In this document: piece by piece, positions 24,219-32,559 of the stretch | How positions within the stretch are numbered: position 1 is the first letter of the stretch | How the letters are laid out: the number at the start of each line of letters is the position of its first letter | Source of the DNA: Melioribacter roseus | Lineage (GTDB): Bacteria; Bacteroidota; Ignavibacteria; Ignavibacteriales; Melioribacteraceae | DNA length: 32,707 bases | Reading direction: 5' to 3' | Assembly (NCBI GenBank): GCA_020723165.1 | Contig: DYJK01000032.1 | Location: forward strand, 1 to 32,707 | Notes under the pieces: generated by a model | Databases searched by the model: none | The model's input: only the letters and a program-made list of their open reading frames with translations | Told to the model about the DNA's origin: nothing | Made by a program: the position numbers and the translations under genes

Positions 24219-25160
24219 TTACATAACCGCATTATCATTTATTTCTACGAATCCTCTTGAGGCGTTGACAACGCATTTTATTCCGAATGGCATTGTGATG
24301 TTTTCTTTGACGTGTCCGTGGCGGAGGTTGTACATAACGGGGATTTTCATACGCTGGAAATATTCAATTACTACTTCATTCAAAGTAAAAGATTTTTTTG
24401 TTGTATCAGGTTCTACGCAGTTAACAAAATGTCCTAATACAACAGCTTTAATCTGTTTAAATATTTTAGCAAGTTTAAGCTGGTTAAACATCCGGTCGAT
24501 ACGGTAAGGTGCTTCGTTAACATCTTCTAGTAATAAAACTGCATCTTTAATTTTGGGGAAGTATTCTGTTCCGATCAAAGAGGCAAAAATGCTTAAGTTG
24601 CCGCCGATTAATCTTCCTTGTGCTCTTCCCTTAGTAAGAACATAAATTTTTTCGTTGCGTGGATTTTTAATGCGCCCGATTTTCTTGTTGGAAGTAATTG
24701 TTCTCCAAAAAACTTCTTCGGTAAAAGGACTTACTTCATCATGGAAATCCACGGCTACCATAGGCCCGGCAAATGTTATCAATCCGCACTTTGCATAGAA
24801 AGCCATCTGGAGTGCGTTAATATCGCTGTAACCGACAAATATTTTGGGATTGTTTCTGATTAGTCGATAATCAATTTTGTCAAGTAATCTGCCCGATCCA
24901 TATCCACCGCGAATTGAGAAGATAGCTTTGACATGTTTATTCTTAAACATATCATGAAGATCATTTAATCTTTCGATATCACTGCCGGCAAGATACCCTT
25001 CTTGCAACCCGACATTTTTACCAACTTCAACGCGGTAACCAAGTTTTTCTAAATATTGAACACCGGAATTTATTTTGGTGAGGTCATCGGGTGAAGATGC
25101 CGGAGAAATAATTCCGATCGCATCCCCCGGTTTTAGTTTTTTAGGTTTGATTAATCCCAT
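24219..25160 (-). CDS. Peptidase S66 family LD-carboxypeptidase
   Basis: S66 enzymes remove the terminal D-alanine from tetrapeptide stems during murein recycling; the MccF branch cleaves microcin-type substrates instead. The 313-residue protein has the N-terminal PGDAIGIISPASSP, IRGGYGSGRLLDKID, and the nucleophile elbow FVGYSDINAL with Ser112. The Glu-bearing block is LLLEDVNEAPYRIDRM, and the catalytic His lies in LRHGHVKENITMPFG (His283). The order and spacing match the Ser-Glu-His triad of the family. ATG at 25160 is chosen because it starts the conserved IKPKKLKPGD region; an upstream TTG at 25193 is also in frame. The ribosome-binding site is weak. The location is probably cytoplasmic, since no signal is present. 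Confidence 0.92.
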   Translation of the reverse strand: MGLIKPKKLKPGDAIGIISPASSPDDLTKINSGVQYLEKLGYRVEVGKNVGLQEGYLAGSDIERLNDLHDMFKNKHVKAIFSIRGGYGSGRLLDKIDYRLIRNNPKIFVGYSDINALQMAFYAKCGLITFAGPMVAVDFHDEVSPFTEEVFWRTITSNKKIGRIKNPRNEKIYVLTKGRAQGRLIGGNLSIFASLIGTEYFPKIKDAVLLLEDVNEAPYRIDRMFNQLKLAKIFKQIKAVVLGHFVNCVEPDTTKKSFTLNEVVIEYFQRMKIPVMYNLRHGHVKENITMPFGIKCVVNASRGFVEINDNAVM

Positions 25161-25252
25161 TAACAATAAGTATAAGAGACGAACTGAATGCAAAATAATA
25201 ATTCATTCATTTAAAGCAAATGATAATCTCACCTAAAGAAAAAATTTTTTAT

Positions 25253-25280
25253 AAAAAAAGGGCGCCATCAAGACGCCCCC
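25253..25280 (-). terminator. Intrinsic terminator of the receptor/T9SS operon
   Basis: On the minus strand, GGGGGCGTC-TT-GATGGCGCCC forms a GC-rich stem with a small bulge and is followed at once by seven T residues. It starts about 27 bp after the stop of the T9SS protein. The position, GC-rich stem and U-run are those of a Rho-independent terminator. Confidence 0.85.
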
Positions 25281-25306
25281 TGGAATTGGAAGGAGAGAAG
25301 AGACTT

Positions 25307-28147
25307 TTACTTCAAAAGTGTCATTTTCTTAGAAATAACCTGGTTACCGGCTTCTAATCTGTATATGTAAATACCGCTTGCTAAATTTTGTCCATCCAAC
25401 GTAACAGTGTAACTACCGGCATCTTTGAAACCATTTACTAAGTTAATAACCTCTTGTCCTAGCATGTTATACACAATCAACCTAACATTACTTGCTTGCG
25501 GCAATGAGAACCGGATATTTGTTGTAGGGTTGAATGGATTCGGGTAGTTCTGAGTTAATTCATATTTAGCTGGAATAACATTATCAAATTCTTCTTTAAC
25601 AGATACCGTTGTGAAATCTAACGTACTCCAAGTTTCAGCCCAGTTAACAGTCCCGAACGCACCAACGAAATTAGCAGATGTATTAAAGAAGCCATCATTT
25701 GGCGGAGTTGCAGCCCCGGTCCATACCGGTGAGCCAGCTAAAGGCATTGGATTAGGAGTTGTTGCATGAAATGGATCAGCAAGATTTACTTCGGCATTCG
25801 TTGTATATGTTCTGCCGCCGTTGTTTGTAAACCATGTTGGCATATTAGTCTGGAATGCTGCATCGGTTGATTTGAATGTTGTCGTTACCGAACCTGATAT
25901 TATGCTATTCATAAATGGTACTGCACCACTCTGTGCATCACTTACCGTATTAGTTCCGTCTATGTATAAACCTTCGGGCCAGCCCATTATCAATGCATTA
26001 TATACTTTGTTCTGTGATGACCTTCTTAAGTGCATTCCTCTTTTATATAAACTGTTGAACGTTGAACCAGTTGTTGAAGCCGGACCTATCAATGTTATGT
26101 TATACCATGTTGGTGATGTTCTCGGTTCGTTTGTTGAACCGCTGCCATCGTTATCCGATTCAAATCCATTAGAGCTGGATTGATCTGCAATGTTAGGATC
26201 TCTTACAGATAATAAAAATTGGAGTTTACCGCTGTACCCGAAATCGGAATCAAAATCATCATCCCAACCTCTGTATGCGATCAAATATTTACAATTTACA
26301 TTTCCGCCAAACCATTCGTATGAGTCATCACCCGAATAGCTGACTTGTATATATTCTATTTTCGTTCCTCTTCCGACGCCGCCAAATGTTAATCCGTTGA
26401 TTTCGTTGTTCAATGAATATGCTATGCCGGGGTATTCTATTCTAACATATTTCATAACACCGCTGTTATCATCAGCATTTGTACCACCATAAGAGTCACC
26501 CGGTCCTTCAATAGATGCAGTACCGCCGGGAACGTTTATCGGTGCATTACCAAGAATAATAATTCCACCCCAATCACCATAAGTTGGTGTTCTGCCGGAA
26601 CCAAGTTTATTAAATTCACTTGTAAAAACAATCGGGTTTTCTTTTGTACCTTCAGCATAAATTTTTCCGCCAGGTTTTACAATTAACGAACCTTGAGTTG
26701 CATTATCACCATAAATTGTTGTACCGGCTTGAATTCTTAATATCCCACCATTCTGAACTCTCACAATACCAACAAGTGTATAATCTTTATCATTACTTAA
26801 AGTAATATCAGTTGTAATATCACCGGCAATAATTTCATCCGGTTTCGGAGGTACGACAATATTCAACGTACTCCAGAATGCAGTCCAATCTCTATACCCG
26901 AATGCACCGACATAATTTGCTGTTGCATCAAAGAAACCATCAGCCGGTGGGGTTGCAGCACCAGTTAAAACCGGCGAACCAATAGCCGGCATCGGATTCG
27001 GGCTAGCAACATTGAACGGGTCGGCTAATAGTACTTCTGCATTCGTTGTATATGTTCTGCCGCCGTTGTTTGTAAACCATGTTGGCATATTAGTCTGGAA
27101 TGCTGCATCGGTTGATTTGAATGTTGTCGTTACCGAACCTGATATTATGCTATTCATAAATGGTACTGCACCACTCTGTGCATCACTTACCGTATTAGTT
27201 CCGTCTATGTATAAACCTTCGGGCCAGCCCATTATCAATGCATTATATACTTTGTTCTGTGATGACCTTCTTAAGTGCATTCCTCTTTTATATAAACTGT
27301 TGAACGTTGAACCAGTTGTTGAAGCCGGACCTATCAATGTTATGTTATACCATGTTGGTGATGTTCTCGGTTCGTTTGTTGAACCGCTGCCATCGTTATC
27401 CGATTCAAATCCATTAGAGCTGGATTGATCTGCAATGTTAGGATCTCTTACAGATAATAAAAATTGGAGTTTACCGCTGTACCCGAAATCGGAATCAAAA
27501 TCATCATCCCAACCTCTGTATGCGATCAAATATTTACAATTTACATTTCCGCCAAACCATTCGTATGAGTCATCACCCGAATAGCTGACTTGTATATATT
27601 CTATTTTCGTTCCTCTTCCGACGCCGCCAAATGTTAATCCGTTGATTTCGTTGTTCAATGAATATGCTATGCCGGGGTATTCTATTCTAACATATTTCAT
27701 AACACCGCTGTTATCATCAGCATTTGTACCACCATAAGAGTCACCCGGTCCTTCAATAGATGCAGTACCGCCGGGAACGTTTATCGGTGCATTACCAAGA
27801 ATAATAATTCCACCCCAATCACCATAAGTTGGTGTTCTGCCGGAACCAAGTTTATTAAATTCACTTGTGAAGACAATCGGCAAAGTTTGTGTGCCTTCAG
27901 CCATAATCTTTCCACCGGGTTTGATTATCAAACTGCCTTGTGTGGAATTTTCGCCATAAATTGTAGTACCGGCTTGAATAGTAAGTGTAGCACCATTTTG
28001 AACTCTTACTATTCCTCTTAAAAGATATGTATGATCAGCAGTAAGAGTTGTATTTGTAGTGATATCACCAGAAACAACTATATCTTGAGCGTTATTGATT
28101 TGTGTTATCAATAAAAACAACATTAGTGCAGTGAACCATTTTTTCAT
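25307..28147 (-). CDS. T9SS-secreted protein with duplicated ~415-residue domain
   Basis: The 946-residue protein has a signal peptide (MKKWFTALMLFLLITQINNA). It contains two copies of a domain rich in short beta strands and Gly/Asp/Asn turns (GSLIIKPGGKIMAEGTQ, IEYIQVSYSGDDSYEWFGG, YRGWDDDFDSDFGYSG), probably a parallel beta-helix. The C-terminal ~80 residues are a type IX secretion sorting domain (NYPNPFNPTTNIRFSLP to VISKKMTLLK). Residues 94-370 and 509-785 appear identical in both protein and DNA, while the surrounding parts of each copy differ clearly. ATG at 28147 has GGAGGA upstream. It follows the TonB-dependent receptor gene after about 60 bp and ends at a strong terminator. The location is the cell surface or outside the cell. 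Its ligand is unknown; co-expression suggests it serves the same substrate as the receptor. Confidence 0.9.
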   Translation of the reverse strand: MKKWFTALMLFLLITQINNAQDIVVSGDITTNTTLTADHTYLLRGIVRVQNGATLTIQAGTTIYGENSTQGSLIIKPGGKIMAEGTQTLPIVFTSEFNKLGSGRTPTYGDWGGIIILGNAPINVPGGTASIEGPGDSYGGTNADDNSGVMKYVRIEYPGIAYSLNNEINGLTFGGVGRGTKIEYIQVSYSGDDSYEWFGGNVNCKYLIAYRGWDDDFDSDFGYSGKLQFLLSVRDPNIADQSSSNGFESDNDGSGSTNEPRTSPTWYNITLIGPASTTGSTFNSLYKRGMHLRRSSQNKVYNALIMGWPEGLYIDGTNTVSDAQSGAVPFMNSIISGSVTTTFKSTDAAFQTNMPTWFTNNGGRTYTTNAEVLLADPFNVASPNPMPAIGSPVLTGAATPPADGFFDATANYVGAFGYRDWTAFWSTLNIVVPPKPDEIIAGDITTDITLSNDKDYTLVGIVRVQNGGILRIQAGTTIYGDNATQGSLIVKPGGKIYAEGTKENPIVFTSEFNKLGSGRTPTYGDWGGIIILGNAPINVPGGTASIEGPGDSYGGTNADDNSGVMKYVRIEYPGIAYSLNNEINGLTFGGVGRGTKIEYIQVSYSGDDSYEWFGGNVNCKYLIAYRGWDDDFDSDFGYSGKLQFLLSVRDPNIADQSSSNGFESDNDGSGSTNEPRTSPTWYNITLIGPASTTGSTFNSLYKRGMHLRRSSQNKVYNALIMGWPEGLYIDGTNTVSDAQSGAVPFMNSIISGSVTTTFKSTDAAFQTNMPTWFTNNGGRTYTTNAEVNLADPFHATTPNPMPLAGSPVWTGAATPPNDGFFNTSANFVGAFGTVNWAETWSTLDFTTVSVKEEFDNVIPAKYELTQNYPNPFNPTTNIRFSLPQASNVRLIVYNMLGQEVINLVNGFKDAGSYTVTLDGQNLASGIYIYRLEAGNQVISKKMTLLK
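25794..26623 (-). repeat. 830-bp intragenic repeat, copy in the C-terminal half
   Basis: By eye, this block is base-for-base the same as 27039-27868 (offset 1245 bp). Identity stops abruptly at both ends: GCATTCG is preceded by CG here and CT in the other copy, and CACTTGT is followed by AAAAAC here and GAAGAC there. It codes for residues about 509-785. Confidence 0.9.
27039..27868 (-). repeat. 830-bp intragenic repeat, copy in the N-terminal half
   Basis: This is the partner of 25794-26623, coding for residues about 94-370 of the same protein. The absence of even synonymous differences inside the block, against clear divergence just outside, points to recent homogenisation or an assembly effect. 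Confidence 0.9.
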
Positions 28148-28206
28148 CTTTCCTCCGATTATAATTAATAACTTACTCTCGATCCGGTGATACCGTTACG
28201 CTATTA

Positions 28207-30996
28207 TTATAGCTGATAAGTAAAACCGACCGAGATGTTTTGACCTCTTTTGGCAACTTCAGAATCTTTATCACCATAAGGTGTTTTTTGAACAAACCTT
28301 ATGTCTTTTGCTAAAATATCTTTTGCGGAAATTTTCAGTGTAAGTACATCAAAAACTTTTTTAGAGAATGTAAGATCGATTTGATCTCTAGGCGTTTCGA
28401 TAACATCTCCCAGGCCACCGAATCCTACCCTTGATATTTTTTCACCAACCTTGTTATAAATAATCGAGAAGCTTAGATTGCTTTCGATATCTTCATAATA
28501 GAGACCTAGGTTGAGAATAAAATCGGCTTGTCCTTGAAGCGGCCTTTCTGCTAATTGAAAGCCGTTATTTTCAAGCTCAATTTTTGAATCAATAAAACTC
28601 AAATTGCCAATTGCAGAAAAGTTTTCGAATAAACTTCCGGCAAATCCTAAAGTTTTACGAACTTCAAATTCAATGCCGTAGTTACGAGCATCTTTCGCAT
28701 TTTCATATGAACGGATCGGGTCGAATGATGAGGATGAGAGCAGAACTTGTTCAATAGGATTCATAAATTTTTTGTAGAAGCCGCTTACTGCAAATAATTC
28801 TTTAGGAGCCGGGTACCATTCGTATCTTAAATCATAGTTAGTAATCAAACTTCTTTTAAGATCGGTATTCCCTTCAACAAGTTCGTTTGTAACAAAATCA
28901 AAATATGTGAAAGGAGCTAATTCCCTGAATTCAGGACGTGCCAATGTTCTGCTGTATGCAAATCTTAAATTCATTTTTTCGTTTATCAAATAAGTAACGT
29001 TAATACTCGGGAAAAAATCGTCATACTTAGCATTAACAGTTACCGGCTCGCTGGTCCGCGAACTTGAATTCAATTTTTGTATTGAATTTTCATATCTAAA
29101 ACCGGTAACAATTTTTATTTCGTCTACCGGCTGGAAATCGAACATAAAGTAAGCAGCGTTGATTGATTGTTCTGCATCGTAACTATCGGTAGGCTGTGTA
29201 ATTTCCGTAATCTCTATAAATGTGGGGTTAATATTTTCCGGCTGGAATACAACATCGATCCCTTGTTGAAGAATAGCGTCTTCAGCCGAAAAGTTACCGC
29301 CCGGAATATTTCTAAAACCAAAAATTCTCGCATCGAATTCTCTATCTTTCTTATCCAATGTATAACCGAATTTGAAAGAAGGCATATCTGGATTATCAAA
29401 AGGTTTAAGTGAGAAGTTTCCACTTACACCATAATTTCTATCATTAAGATTGCCGAAATACCGTGTGAGTAATGACTGGTCTAATAATAATCTTAAAGGA
29501 TCGGATTCCTCTTCAATATCGCGCGCATAGATATATCTGCGTGCATCCGGCTCATCCCTTTTAGATGTTGAATAGTTGACGTTCCAATCAACTTTTAATC
29601 CGCTCAAAAAATTAAAATGATGTTCACCAATCAATTGGGAAGACTGCAAAGAGCGTGATACAAATCTTAGTGATGTTGTCTTTCTATATTGCGATGAGTA
29701 ATTATGATATCCCTCGTAAATTGTTGTTTCATCATCGGCAGTTTGATTGTAAACATTTTTAAAACTTAGTTTATGATTGTTGGCAAACTTGTAGCTTAAA
29801 TTAACAAGCGCTCCCCACGATATACTGTAAACATTGTTAGCTCCGGTATATTGATACCGTGGACCTTCGAAAGTGTAGCTTGCTTGTGATAGTTCTTTCA
29901 GATCGTTAGAGCTTGAATATGTTAAAGATGCGATGTAACCGAAAATATCATCACCGAAACTAAGTTTATTACCAAGGTTTAATTTGAAGCTGCCGTTAAT
30001 AGGAGCGGTAGCGCTTTTTGTTTGCCAATTATTTGTGAATGACTGGCCCATTTGCTGAAGTTCAGTAGAACTAAAACTTCTGTCAATTCTTTCATTCGAA
30101 ATTTCACCGGGTACTGCACGTGTACCGTCATCTATACCAAGGAAATCGGTTTTACCGCCGGGGTAATTTGTAATATTTTTGAATGTGGTGTTGGAGCTGT
30201 AGCCGCTTGTAGCACTGAGATCAAAAATAAATTTTGATGGGAATTCGATTGTGTTAATCTCTACTAATCCGCCGGTGAAATCTGCCGGTTTATCCGGGAT
30301 AAATGTTTTTGAGGTTAATACATTTTCAATTAAACTTGCCGGGAAAAGATCATAAGCAAAACTTTTCTTTTCGGGATCAGTACTCGGTAAGTTCGAACCA
30401 TTCAACATTGTATTGTTATATCTATCGCCAACACCGCGCACAAAAGCATATTTACCTTCAGAGATTGTAACGCCGGTCATTCTTTTCAAAACATCCGTTC
30501 CATCAGAGCTATTATTTTTGCTGATAAGTTCGGCGCTTAAACCATCGATAATGTTAAGAGAATTTTTTTGAATATTTAGAATAGCACCTTCTGTGGATTT
30601 TAATGCCTCGGCAGTGATAACAACTTCTTGTATCTCCGTTGTGGTTGGTGATAATTGAACATCAATTTTTGTGTCTTTGCCGGTTTCAACTTTTATATTT
30701 TCTACTACCGTACTTTGAAACGAAACAAAAGAAAACTTAACTGAATATATACCGGGTTCTAATCCTTTTATCTGGTAATATCCGTCAAGATCGCTTGATG
30801 TTCCGGTATTAGTGCCTACAACAATTATATTAGCACCGATAAGTACATCGTTGATTGACTTATCAATAACTTTGCCGCTTATCGAACCTTTTGTTTGGGC
30901 TGCAAGTGATAAAGATGATAACAAAATTATTAATGTAATTAGTTTGAACCTGGACAAAACTTTAAAACCCCAATTTGAATTGGTTAATACGTTCAT
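28207..30996 (-). CDS. TonB-dependent outer-membrane receptor with carboxypeptidase-like regulatory domain
   Basis: The 929-residue protein should import a scarce nutrient across the outer membrane with TonB-ExbBD energy. It has an N-terminal signal segment (KLITLIILLSSLSLAAQ). A carboxypeptidase-D-regulatory-like Ig domain follows at ~36-117 (GSISGKVIDKSINDVLIGAN, DGYYQIKGLEPGIYSVKF). The plug is at about 150-250 (VRGVGDRYNNTMLNGSNLPS, KPADFTGGLVEINT), and a long beta-barrel ends GQNISVGFTYQL. No SusD-like partner follows; instead a T9SS-secreted protein does. The ribosome-binding site AAGGAGAG is strong. A four-unit CTTAAC array lies 54 bp upstream and suggests PhoB-type control, hence phosphate or organophosphate uptake as a candidate role; the substrate is otherwise unknown. 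Confidence 0.93.
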   Translation of the reverse strand: MNVLTNSNWGFKVLSRFKLITLIILLSSLSLAAQTKGSISGKVIDKSINDVLIGANIIVVGTNTGTSSDLDGYYQIKGLEPGIYSVKFSFVSFQSTVVENIKVETGKDTKIDVQLSPTTTEIQEVVITAEALKSTEGAILNIQKNSLNIIDGLSAELISKNNSSDGTDVLKRMTGVTISEGKYAFVRGVGDRYNNTMLNGSNLPSTDPEKKSFAYDLFPASLIENVLTSKTFIPDKPADFTGGLVEINTIEFPSKFIFDLSATSGYSSNTTFKNITNYPGGKTDFLGIDDGTRAVPGEISNERIDRSFSSTELQQMGQSFTNNWQTKSATAPINGSFKLNLGNKLSFGDDIFGYIASLTYSSSNDLKELSQASYTFEGPRYQYTGANNVYSISWGALVNLSYKFANNHKLSFKNVYNQTADDETTIYEGYHNYSSQYRKTTSLRFVSRSLQSSQLIGEHHFNFLSGLKVDWNVNYSTSKRDEPDARRYIYARDIEEESDPLRLLLDQSLLTRYFGNLNDRNYGVSGNFSLKPFDNPDMPSFKFGYTLDKKDREFDARIFGFRNIPGGNFSAEDAILQQGIDVVFQPENINPTFIEITEITQPTDSYDAEQSINAAYFMFDFQPVDEIKIVTGFRYENSIQKLNSSSRTSEPVTVNAKYDDFFPSINVTYLINEKMNLRFAYSRTLARPEFRELAPFTYFDFVTNELVEGNTDLKRSLITNYDLRYEWYPAPKELFAVSGFYKKFMNPIEQVLLSSSSFDPIRSYENAKDARNYGIEFEVRKTLGFAGSLFENFSAIGNLSFIDSKIELENNGFQLAERPLQGQADFILNLGLYYEDIESNLSFSIIYNKVGEKISRVGFGGLGDVIETPRDQIDLTFSKKVFDVLTLKISAKDILAKDIRFVQKTPYGDKDSEVAKRGQNISVGFTYQL

Positions 30997-31049
30997 TTCT
31001 CTCTCCTTCCAAAAGATAAAAATTGATGTGCAAAAGGTAGGTTTGCAAT

Positions 31050-31088
31050 ATTAACTGGCAGTTAAGGGTGTGTTAAGGATATGTTAAG
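31050..31088 (-). promoter_or_regulatory. Pho-box-like array: four 11-bp-spaced CTTAAC-type units
   Basis: On the minus strand, CTTAAC occurs three times with starts exactly 11 bp apart (plus-strand GTTAAG at 31061, 31072 and 31083). A fourth related unit, GTTAAT, is in phase (plus ATTAAC at 31050). PhoB/PhoP-type regulators bind direct repeats with 11-bp periodicity: CTTAACCT in cyanobacteria and TTAACA-like in Bacillus. A candidate -10/-7 element, TACCTTTTG (31031-31039), close to the Bacteroidota TAnnTTTG, begins about 10 bp beyond the last unit. The array ends 54 bp before the receptor start codon. Regulator identity is inferred. Confidence 0.7.
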
Positions 31089-31125
31089 TTTAGAAAGGTT
31101 AGGTGGATTCTTAAATCTTATTTGA

Positions 31126-31926
31126 CTATTCCGAGATTAAATCCTGGCGTCCCCATTCAATAAATTTGTTTTTAATAAAATCGATAACTTTCTGGTGTTC
31201 TTCGCTACCGCTGCCCATTATATTAATCGGCTCGCCAAATGCAAATTTGACTTCCCTGGATGGGTCGATCTTGCCGAAATCTTTTAGAATTTTGCCATTT
31301 CCCCAGGTATCGGTAAGAATAGCGATTGGAATAATAGGTACATTATTTTTTTTGGCTAATTTTATTCCTAACGTATTAAACGCGGATTGGGAAAAAAATC
31401 CCGATCTCGTTCTTTGAGGAAAAATTACTATTGATTTGCCCTTCTTGATTTTTTCAGCGCCTTGTTCCAAGACTTTAATTAAATCTTCACGTGGATTGGT
31501 TCTGCTGACAACAATAGGATCTCTTGCAGAAGAGACCGGTCCGAACAAAGGAAACGTTGTTAACTCTTCCTTCATTATATAAACTATCTTTTTACTTTGA
31601 TGAATAAATGCCGGGAATGCAAATGTTTCGAGAATGCTCATATGGTTGGAAACAAATATAACCGGTCCCGGTACTTTGCGAATGTTGTCAAGCCCCGTTA
31701 CATGCAATCGAACACCGGTTCTCTCCAAACTCTTTACAATATCAATCGATGAATTGACCCAGTTGATGTCATCGTAGATATTTTTTTTTGCCTGACGGTT
31801 GCTGTAAAAAACGATTCTAACAAGGTGAAAAAAATAATAATAGAGTGACGGGAAAAACTTTTTATAAGATTTCTGTGGAGTTGTATATTCGTCATTAGCG
31901 CCAAGATTTGCCCAGTAATCGTGCAT
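31126..31926 (-). CDS. PlsC-like lysophospholipid acyltransferase
   Basis: The protein of about 266 residues belongs to the LPLAT/PlsC superfamily, which acylates 1-acyl-glycerol-3-phosphate or related lysolipids at the inner membrane. Motif I is SNHMSILETF, an HX4E variant of the usual HX4D (the Glu is encoded by GAA). Motif III is IFPQRTRSG in place of FPEGTRS. Motif II-like RDPIVVSRTNPREDL and motif IV-like VPIIPIAILTDTWGNG are present. A hydrophobic stretch FPSLYYYFFHLVRIVFY near residue 29 may anchor it. I chose ATG at 31926; TTG at 31941 is also in frame, and neither has a strong ribosome-binding site. I recall similar HX4E, FPQ-type sequences in related phyla, so it is probably a distinct subfamily rather than a dead enzyme. 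The acyl acceptor is unknown. Confidence 0.85.
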   Translation of the reverse strand: MHDYWANLGANDEYTTPQKSYKKFFPSLYYYFFHLVRIVFYSNRQAKKNIYDDINWVNSSIDIVKSLERTGVRLHVTGLDNIRKVPGPVIFVSNHMSILETFAFPAFIHQSKKIVYIMKEELTTFPLFGPVSSARDPIVVSRTNPREDLIKVLEQGAEKIKKGKSIVIFPQRTRSGFFSQSAFNTLGIKLAKKNNVPIIPIAILTDTWGNGKILKDFGKIDPSREVKFAFGEPINIMGSGSEEHQKVIDFIKNKFIEWGRQDLISE

Positions 31927-32199
31927 GAAGTACTTACTCAAATAGTTGCTTGAGCAAAAAATAAAAAAAAACTTGACGATAAAAAATTATTAATGCGAAC
32001 CAGTTGTGCGAATTAGGAAATCAAAGCTTGGAAACTGTTGCAAAAAGGACCTCTTCAGAGAAACAGTTTATAAACTGAAACTTGTTTTTATTAACCCATC
32101 GTTTAAGAGAGGGTGTGAAAATTATGATTTGATACTTGAACTCATCCCCCATCCCCTTCTCTTAAATAGAGAAGGGGTGATGCTACTCCATTTTCAAAG
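31927..32199. repeat. Gene-poor stretch with CCCCTTCTCT/AGAGAAGGGG hairpin
   Basis: There is no supported gene. A perfect hairpin with 10-bp arms CCCCTTCTCT and AGAGAAGGGG and a TAAAT loop lies at 32153-32177. It resembles the inner hairpins of the element at 23165-23248, and short ATCCCC/GGGGTGAT extensions flank it. Confidence 0.6.
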
Positions 32200-32243
32200 T
32201 CCCTCTCCGTCAGACTGAGCAAAGTCGAAGTCAAGGAGAGGAA
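32200..32243. repeat. CACTCTGAGC/GTCGAAG interspersed element, copy 3 (diverged)
   Basis: TCCCTCTCCGTCAGACTGAGC, AAAGTCGAAGTCAAGGAGAG and a final GAATT align in order with the element at 4985-5040, with substitutions and a shorter centre. It directly abuts the first tRNA-tail repeat unit. Confidence 0.6.
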
Positions 32244-32245
32244 TT

Positions 32246-32435
32246 TTCCCAAGGGGATGCCTTCGGCAGAACCCATATTACCACAATTTTTAATTTTGCC
32301 TCTATAATTTATAATTCAGAGAAGTGACCCTAACGGGATTCTCCCAAAGGGATGCCTTTGGCAGAACCCATATTACCACAATTTTTAATTTTGCCTTTAT
32401 AATTTATAATTCAGAGAAGTGACCCTAACGGGATT
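32246..32435. repeat. Two tandem 95-bp units carrying tRNA-Glu 3' ends
   Basis: Units 32246-32340 and 32341-32435 are nearly identical with a 95-bp period. Each holds a 22-nt palindromic insert, then GAACCCATATTACC (T-arm and variable-loop side of tRNA-Glu), an AT-rich flank, then GTGACCCTAACGGGATTC (acceptor and T-arm side). The second unit runs into the real tRNA gene, whose 3' end it supplies. A third, more diverged unit lies at about 32560-32663. Confidence 0.85.
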
Positions 32436-32491
32436 CGAACCCATATTACCGCCGTGAAAGGGCGATGTCCTAACCATTAGACGATAGGGCC
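32420..32491 (-). tRNA. tRNA-Glu (anticodon UUC)
   Basis: Read on minus, a 72-nt cloverleaf forms. The acceptor is GGCCCTA with TAGGGTC (one G-T pair) and discriminator A. The D-arm region is TCGTCTAATGGTTAGGACA. The anticodon arm is CCGCC-CTTTCAC-GGCGG, with anticodon TTC. The T-arm is ATGGG-TTCGAAT-CCCGT. The body is almost the same as E. coli tRNA-Glu in the anticodon and T regions. CCA is not encoded. The gene is intact, and partial copies of its 3' end lie on both sides. Confidence 0.96.
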
Positions 32492-32559
32492 TAAAACTGG
32501 TCTGTTATTATTGAAATGTAGTTGTCCAAAAAGTAATTCAAAAAGGAATGACTTAAGAG

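Noticed and set aside
25821-27428. Two plus-strand open frames (25821-26183 and 27012-27428) with the same predicted protein
   Set aside because: They are antisense readings of the identical 830-bp block in the T9SS gene; the identity is due to the repeat, and the sense frame has a signal peptide and sorting domain.
29214-29423. Minus-strand 69-residue frame inside the TonB receptor gene
   Set aside because: It is an out-of-frame shadow of the receptor, which has continuous plug and barrel features through this region.
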